Positions 51,737 through 61,700 of a stretch of DNA of 64,000 nucleotides are shown in pieces. Origin of the DNA: JBJYIN01 sp046237015. GTDB lineage: Bacteria; Pseudomonadota; Gammaproteobacteria; Enterobacterales; Enterobacteriaceae. The DNA lies in contig NZ_JBJYIN010000017.1 of NCBI RefSeq assembly GCF_046237015.1, positions 1 through 64,000 on the forward strand, given 5' to 3'. Both the position numbers and the translations under genes were made by a program. The notes under the pieces are model-generated. The model saw only the letters and a list, made by a program, of their open reading frames with translations. It had not been told where the DNA came from and ran no database searches. The first letter of the stretch is position 1; the number at the start of each line of letters is the position of its first letter.

Positions 51737-53092
51737 TTAGACGCCCAACCAGACGCGCAGCGACGCCAGCGGTTTGCGCAGCAGGTAAACGAACAGCACC
51801 GTGCGTTTACCGTACAGCTTGGCGGTCCCTTTCAGGCCCACGCGCAGCTGCGGATCATCCTGTGTAAAGCGTGCCCGCAGCCGATAGGCCATCACATTGT
51901 CCGGCGTCGGCGCGGCGCGATAGCCAATCTGCTCCAGCCGTGCTTCCTGTGCCGAATTCGGTGCCACATTGAGGAACAGGCGCACGTCCGCGCCGTTTTC
52001 CAACGCAATCGCATCCGCCGCCGGCAACTGGATCTCCAGTTCAACATCGTGCGGATCGGCGATCATCATGATTCGTTCTCCCACCGCCACCGAGCGCCCA
52101 ATCCAGTCGCTGCTATCGTCAAAAATCGCCACACCGTCGCGCGGGGAAGCAAGCTGCATGCGTTCCTGCTGACGTTGTAGAAAATCCATCTCGCTCTGCG
52201 CCTGTTCGCGGCGGCTTTGCAGTACGGCTAGACTGGCCTTGCTATTGGCATCGAACAGCGCCTGCTGCTGTGCCTGACGATACTGAGCATCGGCAGTAGC
52301 AAAAGCCTGCCGCGCTGATTCCAGTCGGTTTTCCAGTTCGCGCACGTCCAGCCGCACCAGCGGCTGATTGGCGCTAACGGCCTGATTAGGGCGCACCAGT
52401 ATGTCATCCACCACGCCCGCCACGGGCACACGCACCATCACCGGACGATGCGCGACGATCTCTGCCGGAGCCAGCACCGACTGGCGAACGGGGATCAATA
52501 AGATCAGCACCAGCGCCACGATCCCGGCCAGAATCAAACGACGCTTCTTCGGGCTGGTATTCGTCTGCCGCCGACGTTGTTTCTGCAAACTCGCCCACGC
52601 GTGAGCATACGCGTCCGCCAGTTTTTCCAGCAGTACGATCTCGGCTGGCAGCCACGCGCTGTCCCGTGCTAACACTAGCACCAGCGGGGTATCGCCCTGC
52701 GCTAAACGCAGCGGTAGCCAGAGTAAAAATTCCGGCAGATGTTCCTGCCACAAAATCTGGTCATCGGCAGGCAGCTCGCGGCATTGCAGCGCCTGCGTTT
52801 GACGTCCCTCTTCCTGCCACTGACGGCACAGGCGGCTAAATTCGGTACAAAACGGCGCGTTGTGATCGAGCGAGGCCAGCCCGGAAGCCGCCTGCAAGCG
52901 CCGTTTATCACAGTCCCACAGCAGCGCCTGCCGATACTTCACTACATTATGCGTCTCGTTGACGATGAAAAACGCCAGTTCATCCAGCGTTTCACGCGCC
53001 CTAGCACGGCTTTGCAGCTGCAACAATTCGGCCAGCAGTGCCAGCCGGGTATCCTGTTCAGTTTGTGCTGCTGTCGTGTTCCGTTCGGTCAT
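51737..53092 (-). CDS. GAF-like/HlyD-like membrane adaptor
   Basis: A 451-residue protein with an unusual order. An N-terminal cytoplasmic region (about 30-175) looks GAF-like: NETHNVVKYRQALLWDCDKRRLQAASGLASLDHNAPF and PLRLAQGDTPLVLVLARDSAWLPAEIVLLEKLADAY. A single membrane helix (about 192-210, LILAGIVALVLILLIPV) follows, then an HlyD-type periplasmic domain: APAEIVAHRPVMVRVPVAGVVDDILVRPNQAVSANQPLVRLD, a long coiled coil, and AVGERIMMIADPHDVELEIQLP. It overlaps the small adaptor gene upstream by 4 bases and is 2 bases from the M50 gene. The sensor-like part facing the cytoplasm hints that export or assembly is regulated. Confidence 0.8.
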   Translation of the reverse strand: MTERNTTAAQTEQDTRLALLAELLQLQSRARARETLDELAFFIVNETHNVVKYRQALLWDCDKRRLQAASGLASLDHNAPFCTEFSRLCRQWQEEGRQTQALQCRELPADDQILWQEHLPEFLLWLPLRLAQGDTPLVLVLARDSAWLPAEIVLLEKLADAYAHAWASLQKQRRRQTNTSPKKRRLILAGIVALVLILLIPVRQSVLAPAEIVAHRPVMVRVPVAGVVDDILVRPNQAVSANQPLVRLDVRELENRLESARQAFATADAQYRQAQQQALFDANSKASLAVLQSRREQAQSEMDFLQRQQERMQLASPRDGVAIFDDSSDWIGRSVAVGERIMMIADPHDVELEIQLPAADAIALENGADVRLFLNVAPNSAQEARLEQIGYRAAPTPDNVMAYRLRARFTQDDPQLRVGLKGTAKLYGKRTVLFVYLLRKPLASLRVWLGV

Positions 53093-53841
53093 GGCGATAC
53101 GCTACCGGCATCAGGCGGTACAATTTGCGCCACACCGCTCATGCCCGGCAACAATCCGGCGGTGGATTGGGTAATCCGACCAAAGACTTTTACTGACTGA
53201 CTGACCGGATCGATCGCTGAAGAAAGGCGGCTGATTTCCGCCGGATAGCTCAGGCCAGTTTCATCCAGCGTGACCTGAAAAGCGCTGCCCTGCTTTAACC
53301 ACACCAGCCAGCGCGATGGCACGATCATTTCCAGCTCAAACGCGCTGTCATCATAAATCGCCAACAGCTCTTTGCCTTCCGGCACGGATTCCCAACGCTT
53401 CACCTTGGTTTCCGTGACGCGACCAGAGAATGGCGCTTTAATGACACAGCGTTGCAGCATGGCGCGATTGACGCCGCTTTCGGCCTGCGCCATCGACACC
53501 GACGATCGCGCCTGATCGACATCAGACAGGCTGATCGAATTGAGCTTATCCAACCGATCGGCAATCGCCAGCTTCTTACGTGCGGCATTCTCTGCCGCGT
53601 TTGAGTAATTCAGCTTTTCGCGCAGCACGGTGCAGTCAAACGTCACCAGAGTATCGCCCTGCTTGAAGTGTTCACCCTCTTTCACCGCAAGATCGGTCAC
53701 CTTCCCGGCAATTTCGCTGGATAACACGGTATAGCGTTGGGCGCTAAGCTGCACACGAATATCTCCGGTCGCCGCCTGCCCCATCAAGGGCAGGCTTAAC
53801 GCACTCACGAGCAACATCGGACGCATGATGCCGACAGTCAT
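53089..53841 (-). CDS. Small HlyD/RND-type periplasmic adaptor
   Basis: A 250-residue membrane-fusion-protein-like adaptor with a cleavable signal (about residues 1-23, ending GQA) in place of a membrane anchor. The lipoyl half-motifs are SSEIAGKVTDLAVKEGEHFKQGDTLVTFD and VIKAPFSGRVTETKVKRWESVPEGKELLAIYD, separated by a short helical hairpin (about 75-115). The barrel segment follows. It is smaller than HlyD itself (about 480) and lacks its membrane anchor. It overlaps the lipoprotein channel gene by 1 base and the next gene by 4 bases, so the three are co-translated. Confidence 0.88.
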   Translation of the reverse strand: MTVGIMRPMLLVSALSLPLMGQAATGDIRVQLSAQRYTVLSSEIAGKVTDLAVKEGEHFKQGDTLVTFDCTVLREKLNYSNAAENAARKKLAIADRLDKLNSISLSDVDQARSSVSMAQAESGVNRAMLQRCVIKAPFSGRVTETKVKRWESVPEGKELLAIYDDSAFELEMIVPSRWLVWLKQGSAFQVTLDETGLSYPAEISRLSSAIDPVSQSVKVFGRITQSTAGLLPGMSGVAQIVPPDAGSVSP

Positions 53842-55643
53842 TAACGCGAACCTCCCGCCTGTAGAGATTGCAGGTTATCCCACATATCCGTATTTACTAC
53901 GCGATAAGGTTTATCCGCGTTGGCCGATGGTGCGATAGGTTTCACCACAGACGTCGCCGTTTTCAATGCAGATGGCGTCGCGACCGGTTTAACAGAAGCC
54001 GTTGTTGTGGCAGGCGTAGCTGGCGTTGACAGCGACAGGCGAGGTACCGCAACGCCGCCTTTTTCAAGGTTATTCGTGGTACGTGCAATCGAATTGCTCA
54101 ACGCCGCCAGACTGACATCGTTCACGTTATCCGGTAGCACATCCAACCCGGCAGCCTGATACACCGCACCCAGCGCGTTCTGCACATCGGCAAAACTCCG
54201 GTCACGCGCACGGGTCGTCAGAATGGTTTCCGTGCTGACACGTACCTGCTCCATTTGCGTTTCAGCACGATGCTGTACGCTAAGCGTGGTTTGATTAAGG
54301 ATGCCACGCTGGATCCGCGCCAGTTCCTGATAGCGACCAAACATCCGTGTACTTTGCTGATATTCCTGCCAGGCGACGTTCACCTGCGTCAGCACCGCCA
54401 TACGCAGCGCCTGACGACGAACCTCCGCCAGATCTTCATTCGCCTGTCCCGCACGTTTAACCGATGACCACGACAGCACATTCAGCAGGTTTCCGCTAAC
54501 CTGAACGCCCGCGTTCGCCCATTGATGATTCACCAGATAGCTGTTGCTATCACCGTTGACACCAGCAAACAGCGACACGCCCGGTAGCAGTCGCAGCAGC
54601 GACTTACGGGTTTCCAGTACGCTGTTACGCGCCAGATAAGTCTCTTCACGCACTTCCGGACGCTTCACCATCGAAAAGTTTTCCAAATCGTCGAGTGAAT
54701 AAGCCATCTTCGGCGCAATCAGACTGCTTTCGCTCGGTACGACAACATCGTATTTACTGGACGGCGGCAGGTTCATCAGCGCGGCCAGACGGGATTTCGC
54801 TACGACTAAGTCGCTATCGACGATTTCCAACTGGCGCACCATCTCCAGCATATTCTTCTGGAAGCGCAGCGCCTCAACCGGCGCTAACAGCCGTTGTTGT
54901 TCGGTCTGACGCGCATATTCCAGCGCCTGACGCGCCTGCGCCAGCGCGGTGGTCACTTCCGGCTGCAAACGCTGCGCCGTGGCCGCTTCCCAATAGGCCG
55001 TCCGCACCTGACGGGTAATATCCGCTACCACGCGGCGGCGACGCTCTTCCGCCGCCAGCGATTTGTTCGCCTGCACTTTGGCGTTGAAATAGCTGATACC
55101 AAAATCCAGCACGTTCCAGCTCATCGTCAGATCGGCGGTACGCATGGTTTGATCCTGACTGGTGGAGGCTTCCAACGATTGGCGGCCAGTGGTGACCGAC
55201 TGGCTGCTAGAACCGGCCACGTTATCACGAGTTTGTAACCCGGCACGGGCGGTCAGTTTAGGTAGCAGCATGTCCAGATTCTGTACGCCCAACAGGTCAT
55301 CTTCCATCGCCTGTTCCATCAGAGCGACCCGCTGTTGCAGGTTATATTTCAGCGAACGGGCAATCGCCTCATCCAGCGTAATGGTGCCACGCACCGGTTC
55401 CTGATTAGCGAACATCTGCGTTCTGTCGCTCAGTGCCTGTGCTACCTGCTGTTCCACCGTCACGGGCTCTGGTTTGACGGCACAGCCTGCCAACCCCAGA
55501 CAGGCAAGGGTCACCGCAATCCGTAATGCCCGGGAACCGGCGGCGCGTGACGTAATCTCGCGTTGAACGTTCTGTTTCTGACTGTCGTGTTGCTGGCTAT
55601 CCCAGAAATTCGCTATGTGCTGATTCACCCGGGTTCTCCCCAT
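53841..55643 (-). CDS. TolC-family outer-membrane lipoprotein channel
   Basis: A 600-residue outer-membrane efflux protein. After a polar extension (about 1-38), a lipoprotein signal ends at LAGC with Cys54 as the likely lipidated residue. Two TolC-type repeats follow (ITLDEAIARSLKYNLQQRVALMEQAMEDDLLGVQNLDMLLPKLTARAG... and LVVAKSRLAALMNLPPSSKYDVV...), with long coiled segments that form the periplasmic tunnel. The last 90 residues (TPATPATTTASVKPVATPSALKT...) are Pro/Thr/Ala/Val-rich, longer than in normal TolC proteins, ending in a YRVVNTDMWDNLQSLQAGGSR tail. It heads the export genes, 114 bases after the giant gene's stop. Confidence 0.85.
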   Translation of the reverse strand: MGRTRVNQHIANFWDSQQHDSQKQNVQREITSRAAGSRALRIAVTLACLGLAGCAVKPEPVTVEQQVAQALSDRTQMFANQEPVRGTITLDEAIARSLKYNLQQRVALMEQAMEDDLLGVQNLDMLLPKLTARAGLQTRDNVAGSSSQSVTTGRQSLEASTSQDQTMRTADLTMSWNVLDFGISYFNAKVQANKSLAAEERRRRVVADITRQVRTAYWEAATAQRLQPEVTTALAQARQALEYARQTEQQRLLAPVEALRFQKNMLEMVRQLEIVDSDLVVAKSRLAALMNLPPSSKYDVVVPSESSLIAPKMAYSLDDLENFSMVKRPEVREETYLARNSVLETRKSLLRLLPGVSLFAGVNGDSNSYLVNHQWANAGVQVSGNLLNVLSWSSVKRAGQANEDLAEVRRQALRMAVLTQVNVAWQEYQQSTRMFGRYQELARIQRGILNQTTLSVQHRAETQMEQVRVSTETILTTRARDRSFADVQNALGAVYQAAGLDVLPDNVNDVSLAALSNSIARTTNNLEKGGVAVPRLSLSTPATPATTTASVKPVATPSALKTATSVVKPIAPSANADKPYRVVNTDMWDNLQSLQAGGSR

Positions 55644-55667
55644 CTTCTATTTGTCTGTTCCCTTCAT

Positions 55668-55700
55668 CTTTCAGACGGTGGATTAATGACCGCCTGAAAG
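55668..55700. other. Hairpin between the giant gene and the export genes
   Basis: CTTTCAGACGGTGG and CACCGCCTGAAAG-type arms (12 of 13 pairs) around an ATTAAT core. It lies 57 bases after the giant gene's stop on the minus strand and before the TolC-like gene. Without a T-run it may be an attenuator or processing hairpin that sets the ratio of the giant protein to the exporter. Confidence 0.6.
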
Positions 55701-55757
55701 CGCCTGGGTTAGTGGTTAAGTAATAAAATCGCGTCTCGGTATTCGGTCTACACAGCG

Positions 55758-58700
55758 TTACGCACGCAGGTTGCTCAATTCGCTGAGCGCTGCCAACAGT
55801 GCATCCTGTTCAGGCTGATGCTGACGCAGTTGTTCGGTAAAGGCCGTTTTCCCTGCCGATACTGACTGTTCCACATCCCGGTTTTCAGCCGCATGTGAAG
55901 GCCATTGCATTGCACCACGGTCGGTGGTCATTTCTGCGCCATCGCCCTGCCCAACTTGCAGCGTAATCGGCACTATTCGGCTAGTACCGTCTGCGGTCTG
56001 GGCTTTCAGTGCCAGTTGGATCTGGTTAACCTGCAACGCACTGGCATCGGTAACACGCACCACGCCGCTGCGAACATCAAACTGTATCCACGCAGGCAGC
56101 GGACGTCCGTTCGCCAGTTGTAGCGTCAACGTGGCATTGCTTTCACGCACGCTGAACATGCGTTGCGGCAAACTAAAGGCCAGTGCGCCAGTGGCATCTG
56201 GCTGTAGCGCACCCTGCACACTGCTGAACGCCGACTCCAGCGTCGTTGCCTGACCGCGCACGCTCAGGAACAGACTGGAATCTAAAGCAGGTGTTGTCAC
56301 AACATCACGCAAGGCCGCATTGGCACGAGAAGAGAAATTGACCCGTTCCAGCGTCGGCATCAGTTGTGGCATCACAGGGTCGAGCACCCAGGGCGCATCC
56401 GACTGACGTACAACACCGGCACCGCGCTGATGAACAGGTTCAGCAACGAAAGTGGTGGCTAGAGGCCGTGTTTCTGAACGAGACAGATCGGCGACAATCG
56501 CGCCTAGCGGTTGTTCGCGCTCTCTGTCATCGGAATCAACAGGCAGGTTCGCACCTTGCGACACCAGAATGACCGGATCCACAGCGTTGTTATCAGGATT
56601 GGATGGTTCCGTTGGTGTACCCGGATCGACCGGCGTCGAAGCGGCGTTAATTGTCAGCGCGACAGACAGTGTCGTCGCATTGCCCGCGCTATCCGTTGCA
56701 GTAATTGTCAGGTTGAACGTTCCCGCCGTTGATGGCGTGCCGCTAAAGGTGCGCGTAGCAGAATCAAAACGCACCCCGTCCGGTAGACGCGTCTCATCTA
56801 CCGTGTACGTCAGCGCGTCATTTTCAGGATCGCTAAACAGGCCAGCGGGCAAGGTATAGGACCAGTTCGTGCCAGCCTGTGCTGTCGGCGGTGTGAATTG
56901 ATCGGCATGACCAACGGGCGGTAAGTTCACGTCTCCCGAGAGCGCAACACCCAGCGTTTGCGCCACAGAATCCACTTCGCCGTCATTGAACACCAGCGTG
57001 AGCGATACTTCGTTCCCCGTCAGTGATTCATCCGTTGCCCAACTGATTTGGCGCGTCAACGATGTTGCATCCGCACGAGAGATGGCGGCGGTGAAAGTAA
57101 CGGTAAGTTTTCCATCCGCCTGCGTGAAAGTCGCAACAGGCTGACCATCTTGACTAATGACCCCATTCGCCAACGTGAAACCATTACCTGCGGAGAAACT
57201 AAAACGATCGCCTGCTGATGCCGTCTCACCACGTTGTAACGTGATCGACGCTCCCTGATAATTTCCTGCGCCATCGTTCAATGCATCCAGTTCAGCATCA
57301 CTAAGAACGATAGATGGCGTAACGATAACAGCAGGGCCATCAATGCGATAAACCGGCAGGCGGGAAACCTCACCCAGCGCCGTTATGCCATTGCCTACGG
57401 CAATCAGACCACCGTCAACCGGCATCAGGTGAGTAAAACCTGCACCGTCATTGGTCAATACATCAAGTTTGATCAGTGCTTGATCGTTCAACACATAACG
57501 CGTGAGTGAGCCGTCACTTTGCGTAACATAAAGAACTCGCGCATCGGCGGAGATCGCAATATCGCTCACCGTACCGCCCGCAGCGACACGGGCTACATGC
57601 GTCAAGATCCCCGTTTCCGTATCCAGCGAGAAAGCATCAATCTGTCCTTCGCTGGCAACAAAAATGCTGCGACCATCGGCGCTCACCGTTAGTTTTTCAA
57701 GACCTGAAAGCGCAACGGTATTCCCTGCGGCATCGACAAAGTCGCGAGCATAGCCTAATGATGTCAGTTTGCCGCTATCATCACGCTGATAAACAATAAT
57801 CGTCGAGGTGTCGTTGATTGAGGTAGTAACAAATAGCAGGTTACCGCGACTGAGGATGCTGGTTGGTGCCCACAAATAAGGTGGGTTGTTCATATCACCG
57901 CCCAGCGCTTCGACGTAGGTTAGCGCTCCCGTCGCCGTATCACGGCTGAAATAGGCTAGCTGGCCGCTATAGCTGTTAATGAGATAGAGGCTTTTCCCAT
58001 CATCCGACAGGGCAATCCCAATGATGTTATAAAGGTTCCCGCCATCAATATCGTAATCACTTGCTATCGTGGCTTTATGCGTCAGTTCACCGTTTTCATC
58101 CCGACTAAACCAGACAATTGCGTCACCATCGGCGCGCAGCGCATACACGCTGTTACCATCGGCAGAAACCTCTAATTGGCTTATCCCTTCGACACCCTCT
58201 GTCGCGGCAAAAGTGCGCACATAGGTTAATTTGCCGCTGTCGGCATCCCGCTGGAATAACGCAATCACCCCTTTATCATCGCTGACGTATACCGACAAAC
58301 CGTCTCCCGTGCTGGCAGACGCCGTCACCGTACCCAATCCGGTAATCGCGGTGTAGGCGTTAACCAGACGCAGTTCATCGGCAGAGAGCACCGGATCGTT
58401 TGCCACCACCGGCGTGTCGTTAATCGCGGTAATGGCCACTGACAAGTTCGTAACCTGAGAGTCCAGATAACGATCGGACAACGTCACCGTTACCGCGACC
58501 TGAGCGGCGGGCGTATGGCTGTCGCTGGAATAGGTAATCTGGCGCAGCGTATTCTGTACGTCTTCCGTGGTCGGAATCGTTCCCGCATTCGCGTTGAAGC
58601 GAATCGTCAACACACCGTCTTGATTGCTAACCTGACCAATCTCGACACCGTCTTTCTGAAGCGAATCACCCGATAACGTCAGACCGTTGTCAGCATTAAA

Positions 58701-61700
58701 GCCCAGCTTATCGAGCGCAGTTTTTCCATCGCCCAACGTAATTTTCAGCGTCGCACCGTCGTAGTTGCCTTTACCACCGTTGAGCTTATCCATCTGCGCA
58801 TCAGATACCGTCGCGTCCGGTGCCAGCACGACAGGGTCAGCGCGCTCGGTATAATCCTGAGTCGTACCCGGAATCGTGATAGTCGGCGCGGTATTGGTTT
58901 CTGCCGCTGGTGCCAATGTCAACGTGATGTTCTGATCCAGTGTGGTTTCCGGTGCAGTGCCGTTGTAACTATTTTCCTTGATTTTCAAGGTGACGTGGCG
59001 TTCCCCGCTGGATTCGCTGCCCAGATAGTTGTAGCCAATACTATCGATGATGGCAGCGGTATCACCCGCGTCTTTTCCGACATAAACAATCACGGTGGCG
59101 GTGCCGTCTTTTACCGAAACGGAATATTGCAAACCACTTGCGGTGTGCGGTGAACCATTGGATGGTTCAAGTACGATCGTGCTGCCATCAACGCTAATGA
59201 CTTCGTTAGGGCCTGAGACATCAAACGTCAGCACCACCTGCCAGATAGTTTGCCCGCTCTCAATGGTATTGACATGGGTATCTTTAAACAGCTTAACGAA
59301 CTCACCATTGACGGGGATCTGTGGATTTAATACGGTCGTTGTCAATTCAGAGGGATCGTTCACCCCGTGAAGATTAACGACGATATCCATGTTAGCGGTG
59401 TTGTTGTCGCCATCATTAATACTGAAGGTGAATGTCGGCGACGATCCTGCGAGTTCTGGATCCCTGCTGGTGTTGTGATAGGTAATCTGACGCATGACGT
59501 TCTGCGCATCGGCTTTGGTCGTTGCAGCCGTAAATGTCACCGTCAACACGCCATCAACAGTCGTAAAGGTGGCGATCGCGTCACCATCTTTTATAACCTT
59601 GTCACCATTGAGCGTTAAACCGTTATCTGTTTTCAGGCCAAAGGTGTCTTCCGGTAGCCCACCGTCTTGTCGGCCAACGGTGATGCTGGCACCGTCATAA
59701 TTACCCATGCCATTATTTAACGCATCGAGTTGCGGATCAGACAGACGACCTGACGGCAGCAGCACCGTAGCATCACTTCCTTCGGTGTAAGCTGCACCCG
59801 CCGTCCCGACATTCAGCACATGAACCCTATCGCCGCCAAGCAGGTACAGTTGCTTACCGTCAGCACTCAGCTCCACGTTTTGCAGGTCTGAGAAGGAAAT
59901 ACCAATCGGGCTATCCCATCCCCCGCTAATGGTGTCTTTCAGCGTCAGGCTGCCATCTGCTGCGCGAGAGAAAACGGTAATGTTTTTCCCAATGACGAAT
60001 AGCGCCGAGCCGTCAGCAGAAACGACCAGATCGGTCGCTAACGCCTCGCCGGAATCGCCACCGTCATCGACGATCGGCGTGGTATCCGTCAGCGTGAGCG
60101 ATCCATCAGCCCCCACCGTTATTGTATTGAGCGTGTACTGAATTCCATCAGCATTAATTGCATACAGGGTTTTGCCATCAGGCGACAGCGCAAGTGAGTT
60201 GATGTAATACGGATCCTCACCTTCAGCTTCAATCTTGGAAACTTGCTCGAGCTTGCCCTCAGCATCAATACTGAACGCGGTGACGCCGACAGCACCACCG
60301 GAACCCGATACGAACAGATAACGCCCAGTTGGATCCAGCACAAGTCTGCTCGCGCCAACCAGATTATCCGCCTGGGAAACGGCTGACAGCGTTCCGTCCT
60401 CCCCGCGTTTAAATACCAACACGCTGCGCTCATCATTTTCGCTGTCAGGCTGTGCGGCAGTCACGTAAAGATAGTCGCCCTGCGAAACAAGATGGGAGCG
60501 CACGTCCAGTGAATGACCGCCCAGCGCAGCTTGATCAAGGACGCCAGCCTGGGTGAGTTCACCGTCGCTGCCCACGCGGAAAATCGTTACCGCATTGCCT
60601 TCGCTGCCGACCACATACAGATATTGTCCATCATCGGATAAGATCACATCTGATGCACCTGCCAACCCGGCATGCTCCACAACCTGGTCGTTTTGCCCCA
60701 TTTCTTCGTTATAAACGGATCGGTAATTGAAGAAAGTTTGTGACAGGGTGAATTTACCCTCTGCATTGCGTACAAACACGCTAAGCACCGCAGAGTTGCC
60801 CTCGGGTGAACTCACAACATAGAGCGTTTTGCCGTCCGCAGACAGTTGACTGTCTTTTACCCCGCTTAGCACATCGGAATAGGTTTCTGGATCATAGCCA
60901 TCAAGGGCGTAATCACCCTCAAGAGAACTGGATTCACCACCGATGGTTGGCATTTGTGTAGGATCGGAAGCAATCGTCAGCGTAATCGTCTGCTCCGCCT
61001 GTCCACCTGACTCATCCGTCGCTACGACGGTAATAGAGAAGCTTCCCGCACCGTTGAGAGCGGTCGTACCAGAAATCGTGCGCGTTTCAGGATCGAAGGT
61101 TAATCCATCAGGGAGGCCGGTGACTTGCCACGTCAATGCGTCATTTTCAGGATCGCGGAATAAATTTTCTGGCAGCTCTGCGGTGTACGATAGCCCTGCT
61201 GTACCAGATGGCGGTGTGTACTCGCTATTATCCACAACCGGCGGTTTATTCTCCACCAGCGTCAACAGCAAGCTGGTATCCTTAGATCCATCGCTCAAGG
61301 TGATGTTCAGTGGAATCGATGCGCCTGCCGTATCACCATCATGGCGGTAAGTCACCTGATGCAGAACCTGATTGGCAACCGTTTTAGTGACGCTATCAGT
61401 AAAGACAATCTTCGCCGTGCCTTCACTCACGCTGAACGTAGCGATTGTCTCGCCCTGATACTGAATATCGTTGCCGGACAGCATTAGACCGCTTCCGCTC
61501 TGGAAAGCAAAATGGTCATTTGCCGATGCTTCGCCATGACGGCTAATCGTGATTGATGCACCCTTATAGTCATTAGCTGCATCCAGTTCTCGGTCTGACA
61601 GCGTGACGTTCGTGGCAAACGGCACTTCCGTTGTCTGGCTATAAGGTGCATGAGCCGCTGCGGTGGACACGCTTAGTCCGGCAAAGAAAGTGCTCACCCC

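Noticed and set aside
55758..56640. RTX or classical type I secretion signal at the C-terminus of the giant protein
   Set aside because: No GGxGxD nonapeptide repeats are visible; the last residues (LLAALSELSNLRA) are helical but not diagnostic.
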